Notes: generated by a model not told the origin, from the sequence alone. DNA of 17,682 nucleotides from an uncultured Fidelibacterota bacterium (GCA_913045415.1 CAJWPW010000004.1:1-17682); one strand, 5' to 3'. Numbered from the stretch's first letter, positions 1 through 8,274 are shown. Made by a program: numbers and translations.

Positions 1-768
1 TTAGATGCTACTGGTGCAATGACAATGAATTCATCTGCTGGTACAATTAGTATTGCTGATGATAACGTTGACCAGAATGTTAATCTTGCTACAGGTGGTA
101 CCAGAACGTTGGCTATTGGAATTAACGATGGAACTGATGTAACAACTATAACATCTAGAGGTAATCAAACTCACACTGGGACCATTACGGTTGGTGTTAA
201 TGGTACAGGTCATGATGTAAAATTCTTTGGTGATGCAGCTGGAGCTTATATTGAGTGGGATGAAACTGATAATGAACTAAGAACTGCGGGTGCGGCAGTT
301 GTTGATATTGTAAAAGACAAACTTCTTATTGGAGGAACAGCTGTTACAACTACAGCAGCTGAACTAAACCTATTAGATAATGTTTCGGGATTAGTCCAAG
401 CTGACCTTACAAAATTGGCAGCGGTAGATGCCACAGCAGCAGAAATAAATATCCTAGACGCTTCTGCTGCAACTGCAGCTGCATCTGATGTTGCTAGTAG
501 TTCTGGCGCACTTACATCTAACAACTATTCAATTAGTCATACATTAACACTTGCGGCTACTCTTGCCGATGATGCTGTACATGCTGATGTTACTATTACA
601 TCTGATAAAGTACTTGCGACTTCTGTAATCATAGCTAACGCTAGCATTGGGGCTGAAGTGGACATTCATACAGTGGTTGCTGGATCATTTAAAGTAAGTA
701 TAAAAAATGTTTCTGGTAGTACTTTAGGTGATGACTCAACGATAATTATCAATTACAGAGTAATCTAA
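1..768 (+). CDS. Phage tail-fibre-like / surface repeat protein, C-terminal part (5' end outside window)
   Basis: The reading frame is open from base 1 and the first ATG (19) is internal to a repeat-like stretch, so this is the C-terminal ~255 residues of a longer protein. It is rich in Thr, Ala, Asn, Asp and Gly, with short alternating segments that suggest beta structure. Two copies of a TAAELNLLD-type motif (bases 352-378 and 433-459) are preceded by VKFFGDAAGAYIEWDE (about bases 205-270). I know this combination from tail-fibre and structural proteins of marine phages and from long bacterial surface proteins. An Ala/Ser-rich linker (about 460-510) leads to a C-terminal beta-like domain with no sorting signal. 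The next gene starts 8 bases after the stop, so the two are probably co-transcribed. The role is inferred: an extracellular fibre, adhesin or prophage-derived surface protein. The family resemblance is fairly clear; the function is not. Confidence 0.6.
   Translation, partial: LDATGAMTMNSSAGTISIADDNVDQNVNLATGGTRTLAIGINDGTDVTTITSRGNQTHTGTITVGVNGTGHDVKFFGDAAGAYIEWDETDNELRTAGAAVVDIVKDKLLIGGTAVTTTAAELNLLDNVSGLVQADLTKLAAVDATAAEINILDASAATAAASDVASSSGALTSNNYSISHTLTLAATLADDAVHADVTITSDKVLATSVIIANASIGAEVDIHTVVAGSFKVSIKNVSGSTLGDDSTIIINYRVI
352..459 (+). repeat. Two copies of a TAAELNLLD-type coding repeat
   Basis: Bases 352-378 encode TAAELNLLD and bases 433-459 encode TAAEINILD, an 81-base (27-residue) spacing. 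The DNA copies share their first bases but differ at many third positions, so this is an old protein-level repeat and not a recent duplication. The same motif recurs in marine phage tail-fibre proteins as I know them. More copies may lie upstream of the window. Confidence 0.6.
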
Positions 769-776
769 GGAAAAAA

Positions 777-2570
777 ATGGGTCATACATTTTTTATGCTA
801 TTTATATTTAGCCTTCTGTTTAGCCAGGAGTACAAGATCCAATTTGCTCATATTCCAACAGGGCAAGGGATGGGGCAGAATGATTCAATAGGTGTGATGA
901 ATAGTATTGGCGGTGTTCTTTTACGAGATGTTAGTTCAGATTCTTTTACTGTCGGGACTGGGTTCTTAAAAACCACCCAGAGCATTTTTTCAGAACCTCC
1001 GGTTATTTCCAATTTTACTTTTCCTGATATTATAGTGAAGTCTGCTTCTTCAACTACTATTTTGGCTACTCTGTACGATTTGAATGGTATCAACAATGTA
1101 GATTTATATCTTCAAATGGGTGGAAGTACAGAAGATACAATTTTACACATGTCTAATAGTGAAGATAGAGATTATGAGGTACTGATCGATCATTCTTTAA
1201 TTGGAGTGCAGAATTTTCGTGCACGAATAGTTGGTACAGACAATATGGGATATGTTGCCTCATCAGAATATAAAACAGCAGAGATCCAATTCAGCAATGG
1301 TGAATTATCCATGGATAATGATAACAGCCAGTATCCTGATGGTATCCCAGCTGGACGCTGGAGATTAATGTCATGGCCCGGACAACCGGCTAATACCAGT
1401 CTGGCACATTCTGAGTTAAAAGATGGCCATGTTTTTTATTCTTGGGATATTGAGAAAAATAAATATATCATAGCCGATATAATTGAGCTTGGTCGTTCCT
1501 ATTGGTTTAGGCATAAATATGAAGATCCTTTAGTCTTTTCGGAGGATTCTAGTGCAGCAGTGCCTTTGGAGAATTATACCATCAAACTTGAACAAGGCTG
1601 GAATATGGTGGGTAACCCATTCTCATTCCCAGTTCAATATGTAAAAGATAGTAATATAGATGATCCAATCACATATGGGAATTCTGATAAAGATGGTTGG
1701 AGTGGCCCACAAACTGAATTACAACCTTGGAATGGTTATGCGGTCTATGCTTCAGCAGAATCGGACTTGGTTCTAATTCCGTTTCAGGAACAAGACTCTT
1801 CTGCGCAAAGGGTTGCCAATATTGATGGTTGGTATCTGAATTTAAAAGCAGAAAGTCCAAACTTTTTTCATCATGCTGCACAAATCGGTCGCCACGAGAA
1901 TGCTTCTAATGGACAAGATCTCTATGATACTCCTCAGTTACCGGACATTAATGAAACTATCTCCTTGCTCATGGATCTTAACGGGAATTCATCGTTTCGC
2001 TATACTAAAGATATTCGTGATTTAGACGAGTTTAATGGTGTTTGGAACCTGCGCTTAGATGGGAATAGTGACGAAAGATCAATGGTACTTTCAGGCGTAT
2101 TAAAGGGTTCTATCCCAGAAGGTCTTCGTATAGCTATTGTTGATATTCAGGAACGTAAAGTATCGCATGAGATTTTAAACCAGGGGTTAGTAATTAAAAA
2201 GGATCCAAATCTTGCCTATGATCTAAAGCTTGTGGCTGGTGATATAGATTATGTGGCTACAATGACTGAAGAAATATTAAATAATATTCCTTCAGTATAT
2301 TCTTTAAGTCAGAACTATCCCAATCCATTTAATCCGATCACTAAGATGAATTATGCACTTCCTAAACGATCAAGAGTAATTATTTCCGTCTACAATGTGT
2401 TGGGTCAAGAAGTAACAACTCTTTTAAATAAAGAACAAGATTATGGATACCACACAGTCACTTGGAACGGAACTGATCGAATTGGTAAACAGGTGGCTTC
2501 AGGGGTTTATTTTGCAAGATTGACAACTAAGAATTTTAGCCAGACCAAAAAAATGTTAATGTTGAAATAA
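777..2570 (+). CDS. Secreted protein with type IX secretion (Por) C-terminal sorting domain
   Basis: A 597-residue exported protein. It opens with a hydrophobic signal peptide (MGHTFFMLFIFSLLFSQ, cleavage near residue 16). An Ig-like beta region spans about residues 75-175. Next come domains with GRWRLMSWPG (near residue 190) and GWNMVGNP (W275), motifs common in FCB-group secreted proteins. The C-terminal ~95 residues form a type A sorting domain: QNYPNPFNP at 512-520, then YNVLGQEV, a GYHTVTWNG turn, ASGVYFARL and a basic end (KKMLMLK). In the T9SS this tail directs passage through the outer membrane and is removed on attachment or release. The start is set by AAGGAA just upstream of ATG 777. 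The gene follows the tail-fibre-like gene by 8 bases, suggesting a two-gene surface unit. No enzyme motif is visible, so a structural or binding role is likely. Confidence 0.8.
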   Translation: MGHTFFMLFIFSLLFSQEYKIQFAHIPTGQGMGQNDSIGVMNSIGGVLLRDVSSDSFTVGTGFLKTTQSIFSEPPVISNFTFPDIIVKSASSTTILATLYDLNGINNVDLYLQMGGSTEDTILHMSNSEDRDYEVLIDHSLIGVQNFRARIVGTDNMGYVASSEYKTAEIQFSNGELSMDNDNSQYPDGIPAGRWRLMSWPGQPANTSLAHSELKDGHVFYSWDIEKNKYIIADIIELGRSYWFRHKYEDPLVFSEDSSAAVPLENYTIKLEQGWNMVGNPFSFPVQYVKDSNIDDPITYGNSDKDGWSGPQTELQPWNGYAVYASAESDLVLIPFQEQDSSAQRVANIDGWYLNLKAESPNFFHHAAQIGRHENASNGQDLYDTPQLPDINETISLLMDLNGNSSFRYTKDIRDLDEFNGVWNLRLDGNSDERSMVLSGVLKGSIPEGLRIAIVDIQERKVSHEILNQGLVIKKDPNLAYDLKLVAGDIDYVATMTEEILNNIPSVYSLSQNYPNPFNPITKMNYALPKRSRVIISVYNVLGQEVTTLLNKEQDYGYHTVTWNGTDRIGKQVASGVYFARLTTKNFSQTKKMLMLK

Positions 2571-2620
2571 CGTTTCCCCGATTAAATACTATAAGACTCT
2601 AATATAAATGGCCTGTTGAC

Positions 2621-4093
2621 TTATTCTGACAAGGATATGGTATTCCCTTCTGGATCAGTTTTGATGAGCCAGATGTCACTATGATTTTCATCTCCGTTAC
2701 CTAAGATATCAATGCTACCGGTTAGGGCGAACCCTCCATCAAATGTCTGTAAAACTGAAAATCCATAATTGTGGGTTATGCCTCCAAAGGTTTTATCCCA
2801 GTCGACACTACCATTGCCATCAATTTTAATTAACCGGATATCATAAGCACTATTTTCATGAACATAAGAATGGCAAATCAAAATATGGCCACCATCATTA
2901 GTTTCCCGCAGAGCATTGCCACCTTCACCATTACTGCCACCGAATGCGTTATCCCATATTTTGTTACCAGTTGAATCTATTTTAATCAAGACCAGAGCTG
3001 TATTCCCATATCCAAACGATTCCGTAACGCCCCTTATAATGTAACCGTCATCAGGTGTTTTAAGTATGGATTTTCCATAGTCACTACTATTATCACCAAA
3101 AGTCTTGGCCCACGTTGTTTCTCCCTGTGAATCTGTCTTGATTAACCAGATATCAGAACTACCATTTCCGAAAGATTCTGTACTTCCTAGAAGAATGAAC
3201 CCACCATCTTCAAGTATCAGAACATCAGCTCCAAACTCCAAACCTGCCCCACCAAATGTTTTTGTCCAAAGTGAATCTCCCTGAGAATTTGTTCTAATTA
3301 ACCATATATCCTGATCTCCATCACCTGAAAAGTCACTATTCCCTATAATAATATAACCGCCATCTGTCATTTGTTGTATCGACCCGCCTTGATCTGTATT
3401 AGAACCACCAAAGTAGGTATCCCATTCCATTAAACCTGTAGGATCTGTCTTAATCAGCCAAATATCACTGCCACCAAAACCGTAGGATTCTGTTGTACCG
3501 GAAATAATATATCCACCATCTGATGTTTGTAAGATATGCCGAGCATCATCAATTTCGCTGCCACCATAATTATGATTCCATTGTTCAGTGCCTTTACGAT
3601 CTATCTTGATTAGCGAGATATTATCTCCAGTACTGCCTAAGATGACATAGCTACTGTCTGCTGTCTGTAAAATAGAATATCCTGCGTCATCTACATAATC
3701 CAATCCAAAAGTAGCATTAAAAACTAAAAAGTTATATACTGATAAAATTATTGTTTCACTATCTGCGGTATTGCCAGATTTATCATAAGAACGGACAAAT
3801 AATGTGTGCTCGCCATTCTCATAATTATTTGTTATCCATGTAAGAGTGTAGGGAGCAGTGCTGTCGGCAATCCCAGTTGAATCACTATTGATCCAGAGTT
3901 CAACTTTTACTACTTCATCATTATCAATTGATTCACAGGCAACAACGACTGTGTCCTTCACCGTTGAAATATTATTTGGAGATGTAATTGAGACGCTAGG
4001 AGGATTTATATCTATACTTTCATCATCTTTTTTCTCTTCACAGGACCAAAAGATCAATAACGCAATTGATAGTATTAAAATTGATGTTTTCAT
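2621..4093 (-). CDS. Lipoprotein with Ig-like domain and seven-repeat beta-propeller
   Basis: About 490 residues from ATG 4093; an in-frame TTG three codons earlier (4102) is the alternative start. The N-terminus is a lipoprotein signal ending in FWSC, with Cys18 as the lipidated residue, followed by an acidic/lysine linker. Next is a Big_7-like Ig domain (PPSVSITSPN to about residue 115). The remainder is seven ~52-residue repeats of the form GxSILQTxDGGYIIxGxTESFGxGxSDIWLIKTDxxGxxxWxxTFGG. The seventh repeat lacks the last W-TFGG strand, while a matching strand (LVFNATFG) precedes the first, as in propellers closed by strand exchange. It is probably anchored in a membrane and exposed in the periplasm or at the surface. 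Ligand and role are unknown, and no catalytic motif is visible. It converges with the preceding gene, 50 bases from its stop, and lies 107 bases downstream of gcvP. Confidence 0.75.
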   Translation of the reverse strand: MKTSILILSIALLIFWSCEEKKDDESIDINPPSVSITSPNNISTVKDTVVVACESIDNDEVVKVELWINSDSTGIADSTAPYTLTWITNNYENGEHTLFVRSYDKSGNTADSETIILSVYNFLVFNATFGLDYVDDAGYSILQTADSSYVILGSTGDNISLIKIDRKGTEQWNHNYGGSEIDDARHILQTSDGGYIISGTTESYGFGGSDIWLIKTDPTGLMEWDTYFGGSNTDQGGSIQQMTDGGYIIIGNSDFSGDGDQDIWLIRTNSQGDSLWTKTFGGAGLEFGADVLILEDGGFILLGSTESFGNGSSDIWLIKTDSQGETTWAKTFGDNSSDYGKSILKTPDDGYIIRGVTESFGYGNTALVLIKIDSTGNKIWDNAFGGSNGEGGNALRETNDGGHILICHSYVHENSAYDIRLIKIDGNGSVDWDKTFGGITHNYGFSVLQTFDGGFALTGSIDILGNGDENHSDIWLIKTDPEGNTISLSE

Positions 4094-4200
4094 ATTATTC
4101 AAAAAAGTTAAATGCCATATAGCATAGTGTTATTATAATTTTATTTATAATCTAATATATGGGGTTGCCAGGGTATCTATCAAAACATAGCAATAATATT

Positions 4201-7014
4201 TCAGTTTTCATAATTATCAATCGGCGGGCATGTACACATTAAGTTTCTATCCCCATATGCATTATCAATTCTGCCAACTGTTGGCCAATATTTATGTTCT
4301 TTAAGCCACGGTGCCGGGTAAGCTGCTATTTGCCGAGAATAGGAATGCTTCCATTCATCAACAGTAACGACAGAAGCAGTATGCGGCGCATTTTTTAACG
4401 GATTATCATTAGCATCCATTGTACCATCAATGACGTTTTGGATTTCTTGTCGAATAGAAATCATGGCATTACAGAAACGATCCATTTCTCTTTTTGACTC
4501 ACTTTCTGTGGGTTCAATCATGAGGGTTCCAGGAACCGGGAATGACATAGTCGGCGCATGGAAGCCATAGTCCATGAGTCGTTTGGCAACATCCTCATCA
4601 GATATTCCAGATTGGTTTTTCAACTGTCTTAAATCAATAATGAATTCGTGGGCATTATATCCACCAATTCCCCTATAAAGAATTAGGAAATGATTCTCTA
4701 ATTTTTTTGCCATGTAATTGGCATTCAGTATAGCGACTTGAGTTGCTTTTCTAAGGCCATCGCCACCCATCATCGCTATATAAGCCCAGGGAATGAGTAA
4801 TATGCTACTACTTCCAAAGGGAGCAGAAGACACAGCATGAATAGCCTTTTCTCCACCTGTTTTAATTTGTGAATGTCCGGGTAGAAAGGCCGCCAAATGA
4901 TCTTTACAAACGATGGGGCCCATCCCGGGACCACCGCCACCATGGGGAATGCAAAAAGTTTTATGGAGATTGATATGCATTACATCCCCTCCAAATACTC
5001 CCGGTTTACATAATCCCAGCATGGCATTGAGATTGGCGCCATCTAAATAGACTTGACCACCATAGTCATGAACGATCTGGCAAATCTCTTTGATAGAGTG
5101 CTCAAAAACACCATGAGTGGAAGGATAAGTGACCATGATTGCTGCCAGATTTTCAGAATGGATTTTGGCTTTTTCTGCTAAATCATCTTTAGAGATATTT
5201 CCATGTTTATCACATTCAACAATTACAACTTTCAATCCTGCAATGACAGCCGATGCCGGGTTGGTTCCATGTGCGGATGCTGGAATTAAACATATATTCC
5301 GATGATCATTGCCATTCTCTTTATGGAATGCACGTATGACCATAAGACCGGTATATTCACCTTGAGCACCAGAATTGGGTTGCATGGAAATTTCATCGAA
5401 ACCAGTTGTTTCAATAAGCCAATTTCCTAATTCACCAATTAATTTATGGTAGCCTTCCGTCTGATTATTAGGAGCAAATGGATGGATATTGCTGAATTCA
5501 TTCCAGGTGATTGCTTCCATTTCCGTAGTTGCATTGAGTTTCATGGTGCAGGACCCTAAAGGAATCATGCTCGTATTCAGAGATAAATCTTTTGTCTCTA
5601 ATCGATGGAGATAGCGGAGCATTTCTGTCTCCGAATGGTAGGCATGAAACACAAGATGTTCTAAATAGGGAGATTCTCTGTCTAAATCAGATGGAATGGT
5701 ATTTCCTGTTTCCTCAATTTTTTGTGCTTTAAAAACAGAAAGCAATTCATCAAGATGGTCTTCTGTGGTTGTTTCATCTAAAGAAATCCCAACAGTTCCA
5801 TCTCCATGATCTCGAAGATTTAGTTCAAGGTTTTTGGCTTTATCATTCCAACCATCTGCCTTGAATCGAATTGTATCAAAGAAATATTCATGGACAACTT
5901 CATATCCTGCTTTTTCTAGTGATATCGCTAATTTTGCTGATAAATAGTTTACTTGTTGTGCAATCTTTTTCAATCTTTCGGGGCCATGATAAACCGCATA
6001 CATCCCAGACATGATTGCCAACAAAACCTGTGCGGTACAGATGTTAGAAGTTGCTTTCTCCCGGCGTATATGTTGTTCCCTGGTTTGAAGTGCCATTCGA
6101 AATGCTGGGTTTCCTTGAGCATCTTGTGAAACACCAATAATACGTCCAGGGATTTTTCGTTTGAATTCTGCTGTTGTGGAAAAAAATGCTGCATGGGGTC
6201 CGCCGTAGCCCATGGGTACGCCAAACCGTTGTGCATTTCCTACTGCTACATCGGCACCCATTTCTCCTGGTGATTTGAGAAGCGTCAGCGCCAAAAGATC
6301 CGTAGCCACGCATACGTAAGATTGATTTTCATGAGCGGAATCACACAGATCAGAATAGTCTTGAATAAAGCCTTCCGTATCTGGATATTGAATCAGGACA
6401 CCAAAGACAGACTCATTAAATTCGAACTGATTGTGATCTGATATTTTTAATTCAATACCTAATGGTTCAGATCGAGTTTTTAAAATATCAATAGTTTGTG
6501 GATGGGATTTAGATGACACCAAAAAAGTCTTCTTATTTGGATCTCGGGTAGCGTTAAAAAACATGAGCATAGCTTCTGCTGCTGCGGTACCTTCATCAAG
6601 CAAGGATGAATTTGCTAACGGAAGCCCGGTGAGATCAGAAACCATAGTTTGGAAATTTAACAATGCTTCCAAGCGTCCTTGACTAATCTCCGCTTGATAA
6701 GGCGTATATGAAGTGTACCAGCCGGGGTTCTCTAATATATTTCGTTTAATGACGGCAGGAACGATTGTCCCATAATATCCCATCCCTATGTAAGACCGAA
6801 ATACAGAATTCATTCTAGCAAATTCTTGTAATCGATTAATGGTTTCTGGCTCGGATTTTTTAGGTAGAAAATTTGAAGATCTTTTGGTAAGAATATTTTC
6901 AGGAACCACAGTTGTAGAAAGCTCGTCTAAAGATGTGAGCCCCAGTTCAGAAAGCATTGTCTGGATATGGGCATCACTGGAGCCAAGGTGTCGTTTAACA
7001 AAAGAATTGAACAT
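4201..7014 (-). CDS. gcvP: Glycine dehydrogenase (decarboxylating), P protein of the glycine cleavage system
   Basis: This enzyme decarboxylates glycine with PLP and passes the aminomethyl group to the lipoyl arm of GcvH. At 937 residues it is the fused one-chain form (N- and C-terminal halves together), as in E. coli, not the split gcvPA/gcvPB form. The N-terminus has the usual FVKRHLG motif. The N-terminal half contains ANSSLLDEGTAAAEAM. The C-terminal half has IPLGSCTMKLN, SAHGTNPASA and the PLP-binding NLHKTF, whose lysine is Lys685, followed by a Gly-rich loop (PHGGGGPGMGP). All expected regions are present, with no frameshift. No Shine-Dalgarno sequence is seen before ATG 7014. I found no glycine-riboswitch consensus in the 125 bases upstream. 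gcvT and gcvH are not in the window, so the system is spread over several loci. Confidence 0.97.
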   Translation of the reverse strand: MFNSFVKRHLGSSDAHIQTMLSELGLTSLDELSTTVVPENILTKRSSNFLPKKSEPETINRLQEFARMNSVFRSYIGMGYYGTIVPAVIKRNILENPGWYTSYTPYQAEISQGRLEALLNFQTMVSDLTGLPLANSSLLDEGTAAAEAMLMFFNATRDPNKKTFLVSSKSHPQTIDILKTRSEPLGIELKISDHNQFEFNESVFGVLIQYPDTEGFIQDYSDLCDSAHENQSYVCVATDLLALTLLKSPGEMGADVAVGNAQRFGVPMGYGGPHAAFFSTTAEFKRKIPGRIIGVSQDAQGNPAFRMALQTREQHIRREKATSNICTAQVLLAIMSGMYAVYHGPERLKKIAQQVNYLSAKLAISLEKAGYEVVHEYFFDTIRFKADGWNDKAKNLELNLRDHGDGTVGISLDETTTEDHLDELLSVFKAQKIEETGNTIPSDLDRESPYLEHLVFHAYHSETEMLRYLHRLETKDLSLNTSMIPLGSCTMKLNATTEMEAITWNEFSNIHPFAPNNQTEGYHKLIGELGNWLIETTGFDEISMQPNSGAQGEYTGLMVIRAFHKENGNDHRNICLIPASAHGTNPASAVIAGLKVVIVECDKHGNISKDDLAEKAKIHSENLAAIMVTYPSTHGVFEHSIKEICQIVHDYGGQVYLDGANLNAMLGLCKPGVFGGDVMHINLHKTFCIPHGGGGPGMGPIVCKDHLAAFLPGHSQIKTGGEKAIHAVSSAPFGSSSILLIPWAYIAMMGGDGLRKATQVAILNANYMAKKLENHFLILYRGIGGYNAHEFIIDLRQLKNQSGISDEDVAKRLMDYGFHAPTMSFPVPGTLMIEPTESESKREMDRFCNAMISIRQEIQNVIDGTMDANDNPLKNAPHTASVVTVDEWKHSYSRQIAAYPAPWLKEHKYWPTVGRIDNAYGDRNLMCTCPPIDNYEN

Positions 7015-7139
7015 AGATCAAATGGGAAAAATATGGTTAAAATAATGGAGTAAGATTAAAGAAATTCCATCTTTTAGCCTATTTAGATTTTCATCAGTGT
7101 CCCTTGTTTTTATGGGTTATTATTAGGTAATCTACGATT

Positions 7140-7343
7140 ATGAGAAAAACCAGAGAGTTCCAAGTTAAAAAAGAAGTTTTGATTAAGATAGGAGAACGGG
7201 TTTTTATTGATGACGTTGAATGGAAAGCGGCTGAAGTAATTGATGATATAGTGACTCTTTACCGAGAGGGTATTGGGGGTGAAAGTCACACCATTCAAAA
7301 GACAGTCAAGGAAGTTAAAACTCTTGTTTCTGAAAAGACTTGA
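7140..7343 (+). CDS. Small hypothetical protein (67 aa)
   Basis: The 67-residue product has many charged residues and looks like a real protein: IKIGERVFIDDVEWKAAEVI is followed by a predicted helix/strand mix and a Lys/Glu-rich end. There is no signal peptide, membrane segment or Cys pair. An in-frame stop at 7128-7130 makes ATG 7140 the only ATG start; a weak AGG lies 12 bases upstream, so the start signal is poor. It is divergent from gcvP. The opposite strand also carries a long frame here (7110-7376), but its Asn/Phe-rich composition looks non-coding. I do not recognise the family. Confidence 0.5.
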   Translation: MRKTREFQVKKEVLIKIGERVFIDDVEWKAAEVIDDIVTLYREGIGGESHTIQKTVKEVKTLVSEKT

Positions 7344-7429
7344 GATAGAAAACCAATCCATCATTAAACCATTCATATTGATAGATTAAATTGGTAAATT
7401 TTTTAGCTAAATATGAATAAAATAATTCA

Positions 7430-7535
7430 AACAAGAACCACAATGATTATTCTTGTGGGGGTGAAATCGAGGTTGACGCAGGAAACTGGGACCTAAAAAC
7501 AATTTTTACAATGCACCGTACGGTGCATTTTTTTT
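7430..7535 (+). ncRNA. Candidate structured RNA or attenuator leader ending in an intrinsic terminator
   Basis: Between the small ORF and the zinc-ribbon gene lies a run of possible hairpins. 7432-7437 can pair with 7450-7455. A competing stem pairs 7438-7443 with 7453-7458. 7470-7474 pairs with 7490-7494 around an inner CAG-GAAA-CTG tetraloop hairpin (7479-7488). 7494-7499 pairs with 7503-7508. The series ends in a strong terminator. A G-rich run (7457-7461) and GGTTGACGCAGGAAACTGGG (7471-7490) look more RNA-like than random intergenic DNA. It could be a small RNA or a transcription-attenuating leader of the downstream gene, whose ribosome binding site follows within 6 bases. It does not match any riboswitch, SRP RNA, tmRNA or 6S RNA consensus that I can recall. 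Confidence 0.35.
7510..7535 (+). terminator. Rho-independent terminator (perfect 20-bp palindrome plus T8)
   Basis: Bases 7510-7529 form a perfect palindrome (AATGCACCGTACGGTGCATT), giving an 8-bp stem with a GTAC loop. It is followed by eight consecutive T residues (7528-7535). The T tract is on the plus strand only, so it acts on rightward transcription. It sits 15 bases before the start codon of the zinc-ribbon gene, so it either ends an upstream RNA or serves as an attenuator. Confidence 0.75.
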
Positions 7536-7540
7536 ACATT

Positions 7541-7545
7541 GAGGT
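7541..7545 (+). promoter_or_regulatory. Ribosome binding site deciding the start of the zinc-ribbon gene
   Basis: GAGGT lies 4 bases before ATG 7550. It fixes the start there and excludes the longer in-frame start at 7511, which lies inside the terminator hairpin. A second ATG at 7556 would be spaced 10 bases from the motif and is less likely. Confidence 0.6.
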
Positions 7546-7549
7546 AATT

Positions 7550-8260
7550 ATGTCTATGGAAAAACTAATCGAATTACAAGGAATTGATACAAAATTAAGA
7601 GATCTGAATGATTTATTAGGTGATTTACCATTTAAGGTCAATGAACTAAATCAGCAGGAAGAATTTATTAAAAATTCACTAATAGAAAAGAAAGATAGAT
7701 TGAAAGAACTTGCTGTCGAATCTCATAAGGGGGAGGTTCGCATTGCTGAAATCAATGACAAGCTTAGTAAATTAAAAGACCAACTCTTCCTAGTTACAAA
7801 CAATAAACAATATGATGCATTGATGCATGAAATGGATCATATGAAAAAAGAACGGTCCACTATCGAAACAGAAACGTTATCTTTTTTAGAAGAAAGTGAA
7901 ACCTTAACGGAATCTGTTGAAACAATGGAATCAGAATTAGGATCTTTATCGAATGAAATAACTGTTCGTCGTGAAAAACTAGAATCAGTTATTTCAGATT
8001 CTGCTGAAGAAAAATTACTTTTAGAACAAAAGCGCTCAAATAAAGTGGAAAGTCTTGATCTTAATACTGTGTCAATTTACAATCGTGTATTTCAAGCGCG
8101 AGATGGATTGGCCGTTGTGAATCTTTCCGGGAACGGTTGTGGAGGGTGTGGTGCACATGTCCCTTTGCAAAAAGTGACAGAAGTTCGTGCCAATTCTGCT
8201 ATTCATAGATGTGATGTTTGTGGAAGATTTCTTTATAGTGAAAATAATTCTTTAAATTAG
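7550..8260 (+). CDS. Coiled-coil protein with C4-type zinc ribbon (COG1579 family)
   Basis: With the start at ATG 7550 the product has 236 residues. Residues ~1-175 are a long, highly charged helical region (KLIELQGIDTKLRDLNDLL, then many Glu/Lys heptads) predicted to form an antiparallel coiled coil. The C-terminus carries a zinc ribbon with two CxxC knuckles, Cys197/Cys200 (CGGC) and Cys221/Cys224 (CDVC). This is the layout of the widespread C4-type zinc-ribbon family, whose biochemical role is poorly known; nucleic acid or protein binding is usually assumed. It lies between a terminator-like leader and the RNase P RNA gene, with only about 14 bases to the latter, so the two may share a transcript. 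Confidence 0.85.
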   Translation: MSMEKLIELQGIDTKLRDLNDLLGDLPFKVNELNQQEEFIKNSLIEKKDRLKELAVESHKGEVRIAEINDKLSKLKDQLFLVTNNKQYDALMHEMDHMKKERSTIETETLSFLEESETLTESVETMESELGSLSNEITVRREKLESVISDSAEEKLLLEQKRSNKVESLDLNTVSIYNRVFQARDGLAVVNLSGNGCGGCGAHVPLQKVTEVRANSAIHRCDVCGRFLYSENNSLN

Positions 8261-8274
8261 ATGATTATTTAAAA

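Noticed and set aside
4132..4137. TATAAT on the minus strand upstream of the lipoprotein gene as a promoter -10 element
   Set aside because: No matching -35 element at the usual spacing (ATATAT only), and the gap is extremely AT-rich.
7091..7097. CUGAUGA on the minus strand in the gcvP leader, as in a hammerhead ribozyme core
   Set aside because: No matching stem II or correctly placed GAAA and flanking helices; a chance heptamer.
7015..7139. Possible glycine riboswitch upstream of gcvP
   Set aside because: The conserved glycine-aptamer blocks are not present in this 125-base leader.
7110..7376. 88-residue minus-strand frame overlapping the small plus-strand ORF
   Set aside because: Rich in Asn, Phe and Ser with no domain pattern; the opposite frame has a more protein-like composition.
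7430..7535. SRP RNA, tmRNA or c-di-GMP riboswitch identity for the structured region
   Set aside because: Short stretches such as GACGCA or GGGGGTGAAAT look alike, but the diagnostic conserved blocks of each class are missing and the length does not fit.
7511..7549. Longer N-terminus for the zinc-ribbon protein from ATG 7511
   Set aside because: These codons fall in the terminator hairpin and T tract; GAGGT before ATG 7550 gives a better start.
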